A stretch of DNA of 64,000 bases, taken from Rhodoferax sp. GTDB lineage: Bacteria; Pseudomonadota; Gammaproteobacteria; Burkholderiales; Burkholderiaceae_C. Both the position numbers and the translations under genes were made by a program. This document shows positions 15,573 to 25,458 of the stretch, in pieces. The stretch lies in NCBI GenBank assembly GCA_020048895.1, contig JAIFLV010000121.1, positions 1-64,000 of the forward strand, in the 5' to 3' direction. The notes below the pieces were generated by a model, which did no database searches, was not told the DNA's origin, and worked only from the letters and a program-made list of their open reading frames with translations. Numbering within the stretch: the stretch's first letter is position 1; each line of letters starts with the position of its first letter.

Positions 15573-18500
15573 ATGAGATCCCCGCGTCCGCTCCAATCCT
15601 TTCAGACCCGCATCATGCTGGTGGTGATGGGCGCACTGCTGCTTGGCCTGGGCGCGCTGTTTGCCCATGTCAGCCAGAACCTGCGCTCGGACATGCGCGA
15701 CGCACTCGGTGACCAGCAGTTTGCTACCGTATCGCTGGTGGCGACAGACATCAATCAGGAACTGGTAGACCGAATTACGGCGCTTGAGGGAATAGCGGCC
15801 AGAGTCGACGATAAGCTGCTGGGCAACGCCGCAGCCCTGCAGCAGTTTCTCGAGTCCAGGCACATCCTTCCGCTTCTGTTCAATGGCGGTTTTTTTGTAA
15901 CCGACGCCAAGGGAACGACCATTGCATCGCTTCCGCTGTCTGCCGCGCGAAATGGCCAGAATTACATGGAACGGGACCATGTCATGACCGCCCTGAAAGA
16001 GGGCCGCAGCGCGATCAGCAAGCCCATGCTCAGCAAGACACGGGGCTTCCCGGTGGTCTCCGTCGCTACGCCGATTCGCAACGCCGGTGGCTTGGTGGTG
16101 GCAAGCATCGTTGGAGTGACCAACTTGAGCCAGCAGAATTTTTTGAGTCGCATATCGAGCAACCACTACGGCAAGACGGGAGGCTATTTGTTGGTGGCCC
16201 CGCGCCACCGCCTGATCATCTCCGCCACCGACACAAGCCGAATCATGGAGATACTGCCTCCCCCCGGGGTGAGCCCCCAGTTGGACCGTTTTCTTGACGG
16301 TTATCGCGGCACCGATGTTTTCGTCAACCCCAAGGGCGTCGACGTGCTGGTATCGGCACAAAGCGTACCGGTGGCTGACTGGTATGTGGCAGTCATACTG
16401 CCGGTGACCGAAGCCTTTGCACCGCTGGAGGAACTGCAGCGCAGACTGCTCATGGCAACCATGTTGACCCTGGTGCTGATCGCAACGCTGACATGGTGGG
16501 TGCTGCGACGCCAACTCGCACCCATGCAACAGGCCGTGCAGGCACTGCAAGCCATGACCGCAGGCCAGCAGCGTCTGGCGACCCTGCCCATCCGACGCAA
16601 TGACGAGGTGGGCACCCTGATCGGAGGCTTCAACCATGCGCTGGGCGTGCTGAAGAACAGCGAGACACGCTTTCGCACGCTGATCGAATCCAGTCAGGAT
16701 GGCATCGTTGTCCATGTACAGGGCAATGTGGTGTACGCCAACCCGGCGGCCGTGCGATTGATGGGGGGCCAGTCTGCTGACGATTTGCTGGGTACGGCGA
16801 TCCTTGATTTTGTGCATCCGGATTCCCGGGAACTGGCACTGGAACGCATCCGCAAGAATCAGGTCGATGGGTTGCCTGCGCCGCTGGTCGAACAACACCT
16901 GATGCGGCTCGACGGCACCGTGCTGCCCGTCGAAATTCAGGGCACCACGATCGATTTCGATGGCCAGTCTGCGGTTCAGTCGGTGTTTCGGGACATCAGC
17001 GAGCGCATGCAAGCACAGGAAAAGCTGCAACTCGCCGCAAGTGTCTTCTCGCACGCACGCGAAGGCATTGTCATTACCGACAGCGACGGCACCATCATCG
17101 ATACCAACCAGACCTTTTCCGAAATTACCGGCTTCACGCGCGAGGAAGCCATCGGTCAGAACCCCAGCCTGCTCAAGAGTGGCCGACAGGACGGCGATTT
17201 CTACGCTGCCATGTGGCGCGATCTGCTGCACAAGGGCCACTGGTACGGTGAAATCTGGAATCGCCGCAAGAACGGCGAAGTCTATGCCGAGATGCTGACC
17301 ATCAGTGCTGTGCGCGACCAGCACGGCACTACCCAACATTACGTGGGCCTGTTCGCAGACATTACCGCGCAGAAAGCCCATCAGAGTCAGTTGGAGCACA
17401 TTGCCCACTTCGATGCACTGACGGGTTTGCCCAACCGGGTGCTGCTGGCCGACCGCTTGCAGCAGGCCATGGCACAAGCAACACGCCGTGCTGAAATGCT
17501 CGCGGTGGCATATCTGGATCTGGACGGCTTCAAGGGTATCAACGACCGCCATGGCCACTACGTTGGCGACCAGCTCCTGATGGCACTGGCCAACCGCATG
17601 AAAGACTCGCTGCGCGAAGGCGATACGCTGGCACGCATGGGGGGTGACGAGTTCGTTGCGGTTCTCATTGACCTGACAGACACGCAATCCTGTCTGCCCC
17701 TGCTGATGCGCTTGCTCACCGCGGCATCGCTTCCGGTACCCATTGATGGCATTGAACTACAGGTCTCCGCCAGCGTCGGGGTCACTTTTTTTCCGCAGCC
17801 GGAGGTCGATGCCGAGCAACTGCTGCGCCAGGCGGACCAGTCGATGTACCAGGCCAAGCTGGCTGGCAAAAATCGATACCACCTGTTTGATGCGGCGCAG
17901 GACAGCAGCATCCGCGGCCACCACCAGAGTGTGGAACGTATTCGGCAGGCCTTGCAGGACCATGAGTTTGTGCTGTACTACCAACCCAAGGTCAACATGC
18001 GCCGCGGCACCGTGATCGGTGCGGAGGCATTGATCCGCTGGCAGCATCCCGAGCAGGGCCTGCTCGCCCCGGACCAGTTCTTGCCCGCTATTGAAGACCA
18101 CCCACTGGCGGTCGCGGTCGGTGAGTGGGTGCTCGACACCGCATTGCGACAGATGGAAATATGGCAGGCGCAAGGACTGCAAGTGCCGGTCAGCGTCAAC
18201 ATCGGGGCGCGCCAGTTACAGCAAGTCAATTTCATCGACAGATTGCGCGACCTGCTGGCACGCCACCCTGGCGTCGCCACACACTGGCTGGAGCTTGAAG
18301 TGCTGGAGACCAGCGCGCTGGAAGATCTGGCCTTGGTATCCCAGGTGATGGATGCGTGCCAGACCCTCGGCATCCGTTTTGCGCTCGATGACTTCGGCAC
18401 CGGCTACTCATCGCTGACCTACCTCAAGCGTTTACCGGTGGCGCTGCTCAAGATCGACCAGACCTTTGTGCGCGACATGCTCGAAGACCCCAACGATCTG

Positions 18501-19073
18501 TCCATCCTCGATGGCGTGCTGCGCCTGGCCTTTGCGTTCAACCGTGAGGCCATTGCCGAAGGGGTCGAGACTCTGGAGCATGGCGCGATGTTGCTGCGCC
18601 TGGGCTGCGAACTGGGTCAGGGCTACGGCATTGCGCGCCCGATGCCTGCCGAGCAGTTCCCGGTCTGGGCGGCAGCGTGGCAGGTGGATTCCTCGTGGAG
18701 AGACCTCTGCGCTATCGACGCGGTCGACCTGCCACTGCTGTACGCAGGTATCGAGCACAAGGCCTGGAGCACAGCGCTGGCGCGGCACCTGCGCGACCCA
18801 GTCGAACTACCAGCGCCCGCGCCCCTGCAGCCGGATCGGTTTGAGCGCTGGTTGCAGGTGCAGGGGCAGAGTCGCTACGGCAGGCACCCGAGTTTCCAGT
18901 CACTGCTGGCAGCCCGCGTCCAACTCATCGCGCTCGCAACGGAGTTACTGACGATGCAATCACAGGGACGGGGTGCAGAGGTCGCGGCACGATTTGCCGA
19001 CCTTCACCGTCTCGACCTGCTGCTGCGGTCCAGCCTGGCGGAAATGGTCCGTGTGCTGCGATCGGCACCTTGA
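15573..19073 (+). CDS. Membrane Cache-HAMP-PAS-PAS-GGDEF-EAL protein
   Basis: A 1166-residue protein. TM1 is at about residues 14-32, followed by a periplasmic double-Cache-like region, a second TM (MLTLVLIATLTWWVL), HAMP, two PAS domains, GGDEF at 690-694 with an RxxD inhibitory site (REGD), and EAL at 818-820 (GAEALIRW) with intact DDFGTGYSS and EGVE. Both catalytic sites look functional. About 120 residues follow the EAL domain; they resemble a CZB domain (HKAW and RWL..G) but lack most zinc ligands. The start at 15573 is preferred; GTG at 15570 is equally spaced from the GGGAGGGG site. Confidence 0.9.
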   Translation: MRSPRPLQSFQTRIMLVVMGALLLGLGALFAHVSQNLRSDMRDALGDQQFATVSLVATDINQELVDRITALEGIAARVDDKLLGNAAALQQFLESRHILPLLFNGGFFVTDAKGTTIASLPLSAARNGQNYMERDHVMTALKEGRSAISKPMLSKTRGFPVVSVATPIRNAGGLVVASIVGVTNLSQQNFLSRISSNHYGKTGGYLLVAPRHRLIISATDTSRIMEILPPPGVSPQLDRFLDGYRGTDVFVNPKGVDVLVSAQSVPVADWYVAVILPVTEAFAPLEELQRRLLMATMLTLVLIATLTWWVLRRQLAPMQQAVQALQAMTAGQQRLATLPIRRNDEVGTLIGGFNHALGVLKNSETRFRTLIESSQDGIVVHVQGNVVYANPAAVRLMGGQSADDLLGTAILDFVHPDSRELALERIRKNQVDGLPAPLVEQHLMRLDGTVLPVEIQGTTIDFDGQSAVQSVFRDISERMQAQEKLQLAASVFSHAREGIVITDSDGTIIDTNQTFSEITGFTREEAIGQNPSLLKSGRQDGDFYAAMWRDLLHKGHWYGEIWNRRKNGEVYAEMLTISAVRDQHGTTQHYVGLFADITAQKAHQSQLEHIAHFDALTGLPNRVLLADRLQQAMAQATRRAEMLAVAYLDLDGFKGINDRHGHYVGDQLLMALANRMKDSLREGDTLARMGGDEFVAVLIDLTDTQSCLPLLMRLLTAASLPVPIDGIELQVSASVGVTFFPQPEVDAEQLLRQADQSMYQAKLAGKNRYHLFDAAQDSSIRGHHQSVERIRQALQDHEFVLYYQPKVNMRRGTVIGAEALIRWQHPEQGLLAPDQFLPAIEDHPLAVAVGEWVLDTALRQMEIWQAQGLQVPVSVNIGARQLQQVNFIDRLRDLLARHPGVATHWLELEVLETSALEDLALVSQVMDACQTLGIRFALDDFGTGYSSLTYLKRLPVALLKIDQTFVRDMLEDPNDLSILDGVLRLAFAFNREAIAEGVETLEHGAMLLRLGCELGQGYGIARPMPAEQFPVWAAAWQVDSSWRDLCAIDAVDLPLLYAGIEHKAWSTALARHLRDPVELPAPAPLQPDRFERWLQVQGQSRYGRHPSFQSLLAARVQLIALATELLTMQSQGRGAEVAARFADLHRLDLLLRSSLAEMVRVLRSAP

Positions 19074-19131
19074 GCCGCCCGGGCAGCAGACGGGTTCAGT
19101 CTGACGAAGTCAACTGCTCAAATTGCACAGC

Positions 19132-20679
19132 TCAGCTTTTAGACAATCGAAACACCGCCACGGTTCCCACCAGCTCTTGCGCCTGGCTCTTCAGGCTGGA
19201 GGCCGCTGCCGCCATCTGCTCGACCAGGGCAGCGTTTTGCTGCGTGGTCTGGTCCATCTGACCCACGGCCTCGCCTACCTGCGCTACACCGGCAGCCTGC
19301 TCGTTACTGGCAGCACTGATACTGCCCATGATATCGGTGACGCGCCGGATGCTGTTCACCACTTCGGTCATGGTCTCGCCGGCCTGGTCCACCAGCGCTG
19401 TGCCCTGTTCGACCCGCTCCACACTGGCACCAATCAGACTCTTGATCTCCTTGGCCGCCTCCGCACTGCGCCCGGCGAGCGACCGCACTTCGCTGGCCAC
19501 CACCGCAAAGCCGCGCCCCTGTTCGCCGGCACGGGCGGCTTCCACTGCCGCGTTGAGGGCCAGGATATTGGTCTGAAAAGCAATTCCGTCAATGACGCTG
19601 ATGATGTCGGCTATTTTGCGGCTGGACTCATTGATGCCCCTCATCGTCTCCACCACCTGGCTCACGACTTCACCACCGCGCACGGCCACGGTGGAAGCAC
19701 TCATGGCGAGTTGGTTGGCAGTGCGGGCCGATTCGGCGTTTTGCTTGACGGCGGAGTCGAGTTCTTCCATGCTGGCGGCGGTTTGCTGCAGCGCGTTGGC
19801 CTGGCTCTCGGTGCGGGCGGACAGGTCGTTGTTGCCCTGTGCAATTTCGGCACTGGCGGTCGCGACACCCTCAGAGCCCTGGCGCACATTGGAGACAACC
19901 CGCGATAGCGACTCCCGCATGGCCGACAACCCGACCATCAATTGCGCCACTTCATCTTGCCCCTGCACAACGATGGACCGGGTCAGGTCTCCATCGGCAA
20001 TCGCGTGGGTCACCTCCACAGCTTCGGACATGGCAGCACCGATACTACGAATCAGGAAAAAACCAAACACCACCGCGAGACCCACTGCCACCACGATGCT
20101 GGCAATGACACCGTTGCGAATCGCCTGATACTGCGCGTCGGCATTATCGAACTCGCGTTTGGCCTCGGCCGTTTGCAGGTTGATCAGGGGCTTGAGCGCT
20201 CCTTGCAATTTGAGGTATAGCGGATTGACTATCTCCACACTCACCCGGGAGGCCTCGGCCCAATCGTTGGCGCGCAGTGCCACCGTAGCGGGTTTGAGAC
20301 CCTGCTGCACAAACACTTCTCCCGCAGCGACAAAAGCCTGCGCCATTTGGGCTTCCTGGGGGGTTAGCTCACTGGCAGCGTAGCCGGCCCACAGCTTGTT
20401 GATGAGCACCACGTTGGCTTCAATTTCGTTGCTTTTTCTGTTGTAGGTCTCCACCGTCGGATCCAGCAGCGAGTCGGAAATGAGTTGCCGGCTGCGCAGG
20501 TAGATGCGCTGTACCTCCGAGAGTGTTTCAAGCGGCAGGGCACGGTCGACATACACCGAGTGCAACGCATGGTTGGACTGGGATATGCCAAACAATCCGA
20601 TGACACCCAACGCCACCAGCATGATCGACATCACACCGATCAACAGCGCCATGCGCGTCGAAATCTTGAAATTGTTCAT
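19132..20679 (-). CDS. Methyl-accepting chemotaxis protein (4HB sensor)
   Basis: A 515-residue Tar-like chemoreceptor: TM1 at residues 10-32, four-helix-bundle periplasmic domain, TM2 ([20 protein letters not shown]), HAMP, and the signalling hairpin with the tip [20 protein letters not shown]. Methylation-type glutamine/glutamate pairs flank the tip ([17 protein letters not shown]). No C-terminal CheR tether pentapeptide is present. It is a stand-alone gene, convergent with the GGDEF-EAL gene. Confidence 0.95.
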   Translation of the reverse strand: MNNFKISTRMALLIGVMSIMLVALGVIGLFGISQSNHALHSVYVDRALPLETLSEVQRIYLRSRQLISDSLLDPTVETYNRKSNEIEANVVLINKLWAGYAASELTPQEAQMAQAFVAAGEVFVQQGLKPATVALRANDWAEASRVSVEIVNPLYLKLQGALKPLINLQTAEAKREFDNADAQYQAIRNGVIASIVVAVGLAVVFGFFLIRSIGAAMSEAVEVTHAIADGDLTRSIVVQGQDEVAQLMVGLSAMRESLSRVVSNVRQGSEGVATASAEIAQGNNDLSARTESQANALQQTAASMEELDSAVKQNAESARTANQLAMSASTVAVRGGEVVSQVVETMRGINESSRKIADIISVIDGIAFQTNILALNAAVEAARAGEQGRGFAVVASEVRSLAGRSAEAAKEIKSLIGASVERVEQGTALVDQAGETMTEVVNSIRRVTDIMGSISAASNEQAAGVAQVGEAVGQMDQTTQQNAALVEQMAAAASSLKSQAQELVGTVAVFRLSKS

Positions 20680-20751
20680 ATCTTCTCCTCAACGTCACCT
20701 GGCTATTCTCACGTCTTTCTTGCCAGATACATCCCCCCCGAACGATACACC

Positions 20752-21711
20752 TCAATGGGAGGAAGAGTGCGTCGGCTTGGCATGATCCAGGTCCGGGCGA
20801 TGCCACGGGTCCACATGGGTCATCAAATTGAGCACCCGATGGCGCTGCAGTACCCGCTGGCGCGCCACCACCGCAATGTCGTGGCCGGCTTCGACGCTGA
20901 TGTTGGCGTCCACCTCGAGGTGGGCATCCACCACAATCATGTCGCCCATCTTGCGCGTGCGGATGTCATGCACCCCGCTGACTCCGGGTGTTTGAGACAG
21001 GGTTTCGCGAATGGCCGCAACTTCCTGCTCATCCACAGCCCGGTCCATCAGGTCATGCATGGCGGTCCACGAAAATTCCCACCCCATTTTGGTCACCATA
21101 AAGCCGACGATCAGTGCAGCAATGGGGTCCAGTATGGGGTAACCCGCCAGGTTGCCGATGATGCCGACGGTCACCACCAACGACGATGCAGCGTCGGAGC
21201 GGGCATGCCAGGCGTTGGCGACCAACATGCTGGATTTGACCCGCTTGGCCACGGTGAGCATGTAGCGAAACAACAGCTCTTTGGCGACCAGTGCGGCCCC
21301 AGCCACCCACAGCGCCACGATGTGCACCTGTGGGACGGCCTCGGGCGTTTCCAGTTTGCGAAACGCCGACCACAGCATGCCCACACCGACGGCCAGCAGC
21401 AGCAGGCCCAGCACCAGCGAGGCTGCGGTCTCAAACCGCTGGTGACCGTAGGGGTGGTCTTCGTCCGCGTCCTTTTTGCTGTGGTGACCGGCAAATAACA
21501 CCACAAAATCCGCCACCAGGTCGGAGAGCGAATGAATGCCGTCCGCAATCAGCCCCTGCGACTTGGCAAAAATGCCCACGGTGATCTGCGTGGCCGTGAG
21601 CACAATATTCACGCCCACACTCACCCAGGTGCTGCGGGCCGCAGCTGCTGCACGTTCCTGCGCAGTGAACTCGGAATCTTCGGGGTCGTCGGCGAGGTCG
21701 TTATAGGGCAT
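20752..21711 (-). CDS. Cation diffusion facilitator (CDF) metal/proton antiporter
   Basis: A 319-residue protein with six predicted helices and the CDF metal site residues: ADGIHSLSDLVAD in helix 2 (HxxxD) and NAWHARSDAASS in helix 5 (HxxxD). The cytoplasmic C-terminal domain has the alternating GVHDIRTRKMGD and VDAHLEVD strands with metal-binding histidines. HxxxD in both helices favours divalent metals such as Zn or Mn over Fe, which is an inference. The ATG at 21711 is preferred over an upstream TTG. Confidence 0.9.
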   Translation of the reverse strand: MPYNDLADDPEDSEFTAQERAAAAARSTWVSVGVNIVLTATQITVGIFAKSQGLIADGIHSLSDLVADFVVLFAGHHSKKDADEDHPYGHQRFETAASLVLGLLLLAVGVGMLWSAFRKLETPEAVPQVHIVALWVAGAALVAKELLFRYMLTVAKRVKSSMLVANAWHARSDAASSLVVTVGIIGNLAGYPILDPIAALIVGFMVTKMGWEFSWTAMHDLMDRAVDEQEVAAIRETLSQTPGVSGVHDIRTRKMGDMIVVDAHLEVDANISVEAGHDIAVVARQRVLQRHRVLNLMTHVDPWHRPDLDHAKPTHSSSH

Positions 21712-21808
21712 AGCGCGCCATCTTACCCGCGCCCGGCGCAGCAAGCCTTAAGAATTCCCTAAGGACACTGGGACACCATTGGCACCAGTTTCATTCCGGC
21801 ACACCACT

Positions 21809-22243
21809 ATGCAAACCCCCACCTTTACTTCTACAGCTCCACGCAGTTTCGCCAGCCGTCTGACATTGGCCGCGGCCGTGCTCGTCTCCCTGTGCACCGC
21901 TTCAGTCCAGGCTGCCACTCCCAGCGAACTTCTGCAGGGGTATACCGCGCAAGCGGGTGTTGCCGCCGTTGCCGCACGTGGGCAGCAGTTCTTCACTACC
22001 ACCCACGGCAAGGAATGGAGTTGCTCCACCTGCCATGGCGCGGTACCGACGGCAGCTGGCAAACACGCGGCAACAGGCAAATCGATCACGGCGCTTGCAC
22101 CGGCTGCCAATGCCGAGCGATTTACCGACGCCGCAAAAACCGAGAAATGGTTTCGTCGCAATTGCAACGATGTGGTGGGTCGTGAATGCACCGCTGCGGA
22201 AAAGGCCGACGTGTTGAGCTGGTTGCTCACACAGAAGCCCTGA
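21809..22243 (+). CDS. DUF1924 mono-haem cytochrome c, sphaeroides haem protein (SHP)-like
   Basis: A 144-residue exported cytochrome with a signal peptide ending near VQAAT and one haem-binding CSTCH (72-76). The following KTEKWFRRNCNDVVGREC stretch and the C-terminal helix match DUF1924. SHP-type cytochromes use an asparagine axial ligand that leaves on reduction, so O2 or NO can bind. Gene order SHP, dihaem cytochrome, b561-like cytochrome, then a two-component system matches the known shp clusters of Rhodobacter and Shewanella. Confidence 0.85.
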   Translation: MQTPTFTSTAPRSFASRLTLAAAVLVSLCTASVQAATPSELLQGYTAQAGVAAVAARGQQFFTTTHGKEWSCSTCHGAVPTAAGKHAATGKSITALAPAANAERFTDAAKTEKWFRRNCNDVVGRECTAAEKADVLSWLLTQKP

Positions 22244-22285
22244 GCTGCCCCTCCCATTGCCTTCATCCCTTTGTACTGATCCACC

Positions 22286-22768
22286 ATGAAGCACACTCCA
22301 TTTACTTTCGCCCCACGCTGGCTGCTGGTTTTGGCCACCGCGATGGGGCTAGCCTCTGCCGCCGCGGCCGCCGGCAATGGCAGGGCAGTCGCACTGCTGC
22401 CCAAATACCAGCAGGAATGTTCGTCCTGCCACGTGGCGTTCCCGCCCACGCTGATGCCAGCTGCGTCCTGGGGCCGCATCATGGGCAACCTGCCCCAGCA
22501 CTTTGGCACCGATGCATCACTCGACGCAGCCACGCAGAAGGAGCTGACGGCCTGGATCAATTCACACGCCGGCACCTACAAACGCGTCAGTGAAGAGCCG
22601 CCACAGGACCGCATCACCCGCACCGTCTGGTTTGTACGCAAGCACAGCGAGGTGTCGGCCGCGACCTGGAAGCTGCCGGCAGTCAAGAGCGCCGCCAATT
22701 GCGCTGCCTGCCACACCACTGCCGAAAAAGGAGACTTTGATGAACGCAACATCCGCACCCCCCGTTAA
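22286..22768 (+). CDS. Dihaem cytochrome c (DHC)
   Basis: A 160-residue exported protein with a signal peptide and two haem motifs, CSSCH (45-49) and CAACH (139-143). The stretch ECSSCHVAFPPTLMPAASW and the GNLPQHFG motif are typical of the DHC family that passes electrons to SHP. It overlaps the next gene by 29 bases, which indicates tight coupling. Confidence 0.9.
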   Translation: MKHTPFTFAPRWLLVLATAMGLASAAAAAGNGRAVALLPKYQQECSSCHVAFPPTLMPAASWGRIMGNLPQHFGTDASLDAATQKELTAWINSHAGTYKRVSEEPPQDRITRTVWFVRKHSEVSAATWKLPAVKSAANCAACHTTAEKGDFDERNIRTPR

Positions 22769-23384
22769 GCAACCGGTACTGGTATGGGATGCACCAGTTC
22801 GTGTCTTTCACTGGCTGATGGTACTGTGCTTTGCCGGCGCCTACCTGACTTCGGAGAGCGAGGTCTGGCGGCTGGTGCACGTGACGCTGGGCTACACCAT
22901 GGTCGGGCTGGTGGGTTTTCGCCTGCTGTGGGGCGTGATGGGTACACGTTACGCGCGCTTTGCCGAATTCGTGCAGGGTCCGGGCGGTGTCCTGCGCTAC
23001 CTGCGCGACCTCCTGCGCGGGCAACCCGCGCACCATACGGGTCACAACCCGGTGGGGGCGTTGTCGATTCTGGCGGTGCTGTTGTTGACCGTAGCGATTG
23101 GCGTCACCGGCTGGGCCGGCTACAACGAAATGGCCGGCGAATGGGTCTCCGAAATCCACGAAGGGGTTGCCAATGCCATGCTGGCGGTGATCGCCGTTCA
23201 TGTGGTGGGCGTTGTGCTTTCAAGCCGTATGCACCACGAGAACCTGGCCCGCGCCATGGTCACCGGCCGCAAGAGCGGCACCCCGCAAGACGCTATCCGC
23301 AGCGCCTGGTGGAGTCTGGGTGCGGTGATGCTGGTGGCGGTGGGCGGCTTCTGGTGGTTGCAGTGGCAAAGCGTTGCGCTGTAA
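22740..23384 (+). CDS. Cytochrome b561-family membrane protein
   Basis: A 214-residue protein starting at 22740 behind a perfect AAGGAG. It has four main helices with paired histidines: VRVFHWLMVL, RLVHVTLGYT and HVVGVV. The family is a di-haem b electron carrier that takes electrons from quinol. With the two preceding periplasmic cytochromes it should form a quinol to DHC to SHP route. A GRKSGTP stretch follows the last haem helix, then a final hydrophobic helix. Confidence 0.88.
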   Translation: MNATSAPPVKQPVLVWDAPVRVFHWLMVLCFAGAYLTSESEVWRLVHVTLGYTMVGLVGFRLLWGVMGTRYARFAEFVQGPGGVLRYLRDLLRGQPAHHTGHNPVGALSILAVLLLTVAIGVTGWAGYNEMAGEWVSEIHEGVANAMLAVIAVHVVGVVLSSRMHHENLARAMVTGRKSGTPQDAIRSAWWSLGAVMLVAVGGFWWLQWQSVAL

Positions 23385-23396
23385 GACAATAGTTCC

Positions 23397-24068
23397 ATGC
23401 GCATTCTGCTTGCTGAAGACGACCCCCTGCTCGGTGACGGCCTGCGCGCCGGCTTGAGACAGTTGGGCTTTCAGGTCGATTGGGTGCGTGACGGTGAGGC
23501 GGCAGAGCGCGAAATGCGTGCGCAAGCCTATGCCGCTGCGGTGCTGGACCTGGGCCTGCCGCGCAAGGACGGCATGGCGGTCCTCGCTTCCATACGGGCG
23601 GCACGGGTCACGACACCGGTGCTGGTGTTGACGGCACGCGATACGGTGCCGGACCGCATCCGCGGTCTCGACTCCGGTGCCGACGACTATGTGGTCAAAC
23701 CCGTCGACCTCAACGAACTGGCGGCACGCCTGCGGGCACTGGTACGCCGTGCCCACGGCAAACCGCAGGAAAACCTGAACGCGCAGGACATCGAGCTCGA
23801 CCCGGCAGCGCGCAGCGTGACCCAGGCCGGCAGCCCTGTCACGCTCTCCACCCGCGAGTTTGACCTGCTGCATGCCCTGATGCTGGCCGCAGGGCGCGTT
23901 CTCTCACGCGAACAACTGGAACAACAGTTGTACAGCTGGGGCCAGGAGGTCGAGAGCAACGCGATTGAAGTGCATATTCACAATCTGCGCCGCAAGCTTA
24001 GGCCAGGGCTGATCCACACGGTACGCGGCGTGGGCTATATGCTGCAACGTGACACACCCGCTCCATGA
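23397..24068 (+). CDS. OmpR/PhoB-family response regulator (QseB-like)
   Basis: A 223-residue regulator. The receiver domain has the acidic pair AEDDPLL, phosphoacceptor aspartate in VLDLGLPRKDG, threonine in LTARD and lysine in VVKPVDL. The winged helix has REFDLLHALM and VEVHIHNLRRKL-like recognition elements followed by VRGVGYML. It starts 12 bases after the b561 gene and overlaps the kinase gene by four bases, so the cytochromes and their regulator form one operon. Confidence 0.95.
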   Translation: MRILLAEDDPLLGDGLRAGLRQLGFQVDWVRDGEAAEREMRAQAYAAAVLDLGLPRKDGMAVLASIRAARVTTPVLVLTARDTVPDRIRGLDSGADDYVVKPVDLNELAARLRALVRRAHGKPQENLNAQDIELDPAARSVTQAGSPVTLSTREFDLLHALMLAAGRVLSREQLEQQLYSWGQEVESNAIEVHIHNLRRKLRPGLIHTVRGVGYMLQRDTPAP

Positions 24069-25417
24069 GCCGCCCGCAGCGCTCCCTGCAAGGCCACTTG
24101 CTCTCGTTGGTGCTGGGCACCGTGGTCATCGTATGGCTGGCAACGGCTTTGCTGACGTGGCGTGATGTACGACACGAACTGGACGAATTGCTCGATGGTC
24201 ACCTGGCGCAGGCTGCAGCCGTACTGGTAGTGCAGCAAGCGCAGGAACTGGATGACGATGCCGACAGCGTGGACGCACCCTCGCTGCACCGCTACGCGCC
24301 CAAGGTGGCTTTTCAGGTGTTTCACGAGGGACGCCTGATGGTGCGCTCGGCGAATGCACCGATTGAGCCGCTTCTCGAGCCGGGGGACAACTTCAAGACG
24401 GGTTTTGCGAACGTTCAGATCGGTGGATCCCAGTGGCGTGTCTTTGCCACTTATGGTGCCGAGAACGACGTGCAGGTTTACGTAGGCGAAGAAATCGATT
24501 CCCGCCTCAGCATCCTGTCAGCGGTCTTGCGCGGAACTCTGTACCCGATGGTGGTGGCTCTGCCACTGCTGGCGCTGGTGCTGTGGTGGGCGGTACGGCG
24601 CAGTCTGCGCCCATTGCACCAACTGGGAAGTACGCTGGCTCAGCGCCGCCCCGACGCCTTACAGGCACTCGAGATGGAAGATGTGCCCAGCGAAATGGCC
24701 CCGATGGTGCAGGCACTCAACGGGTTGTTCGAGCGCATTGGGGGATTGCTCGAATCAGAGCGGCGCTTTACAGCAGACGCCTCGCACGAGTTGCGCACGC
24801 CCATCGCTGCCATTCGAACACAAGCCCAGGTGGCACTCGGTGAGACCGAAGATGGCGCACGCCGCAATGCCCTGCGCAACACCCTGTTGGGCTGCGACCG
24901 TGCGATTCACCTGGTGGAGCAGTTGCTCACCTTGTCCCGACTGGACGCCGCTGCGGCACCGCCAATGGTTCGGCTGGACCTGACGGCCCTGGCGCGCCAG
25001 GTCGTAGCAGAAGCCGCTGCACCTGCCATAGCGAAAAGGCAGGTGCTGGAGTTCAACGGTCCAACCCCCTGTCACGTGCAGGGAAACGAAGCGCTGATGT
25101 CGATCCTGATTCGCAATCTGGTGGACAACGCGGTGCGCTACAGCCCGCCAGATGCAGCTATCCAGGTAAGCGTTCGTGCCGCACAGGGGCATGCCACGCT
25201 GGAAGTTCAGGACAGTGGGCCGGGACTTTCCGATGCCGACCTAGCCAGGCTTGGGGAGCGATTCTTTCGCGTCACAGGCAACGCGGAGCCGGGCAGCGGA
25301 CTCGGGTGGTCCATCGTCCAGCGCATCGCCGCGGTCCACCGCGTGGCGCTGGTGGTGGAGCGTTCTGCGGCATTGGGTGGTTTGTCGGTCAAACTTGATT
25401 TGCTACTATTTCAATAG
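24065..25417 (+). CDS. Sensor histidine kinase (QseC/PmrB-like)
   Basis: A 450-residue kinase: TM1 (LLSLVLGTVVIVWLATALL), a periplasmic domain of about 120 residues, TM2 (PMVVALPLLALVLWWAV), HAMP, H-box DASHELRTPIAAIRTQ, N-box NLVDNAVRYS, G1 DSGPGL and G2 GSGLGWSIV. The C-terminus is odd: its final codons and TAG stop lie in a family A repeat (25399-25458), so the tail LLLFQ is repeat-derived. It is coupled to the regulator gene by an ATGA overlap. Confidence 0.95.
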   Translation: MSRPQRSLQGHLLSLVLGTVVIVWLATALLTWRDVRHELDELLDGHLAQAAAVLVVQQAQELDDDADSVDAPSLHRYAPKVAFQVFHEGRLMVRSANAPIEPLLEPGDNFKTGFANVQIGGSQWRVFATYGAENDVQVYVGEEIDSRLSILSAVLRGTLYPMVVALPLLALVLWWAVRRSLRPLHQLGSTLAQRRPDALQALEMEDVPSEMAPMVQALNGLFERIGGLLESERRFTADASHELRTPIAAIRTQAQVALGETEDGARRNALRNTLLGCDRAIHLVEQLLTLSRLDAAAAPPMVRLDLTALARQVVAEAAAPAIAKRQVLEFNGPTPCHVQGNEALMSILIRNLVDNAVRYSPPDAAIQVSVRAAQGHATLEVQDSGPGLSDADLARLGERFFRVTGNAEPGSGLGWSIVQRIAAVHRVALVVERSAALGGLSVKLDLLLFQ

Positions 25418-25458
25418 CTGTCTACGCTTTATTGGTAAGCTTTGCAGCCATTTATGAC
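25399..25458. repeat. Family A repeat overlapping a kinase stop codon
   Basis: The element reads, on the minus strand, GGCTGCAAAGC then AAGCGTAGACAGCTATTGAA and TAGTAGCAAA. It shares the AAGCG..CAGCTAT core with the other copies. The kinase TAG stop at 25415-25417 is part of the element (the ATAGCTG palindrome half). The right end also approaches the 3' end of the minus-strand cytochrome gene at 25452. Confidence 0.7.

Noticed and set aside
15417-17687. 756-codon open frame antisense to the GGDEF-EAL gene
   Set aside because: It is long, but the protein is H/Q/R-rich without domains and lies opposite conserved Cache, PAS and GGDEF sequence. Third-position GC bias of the sense gene explains the lack of stops.
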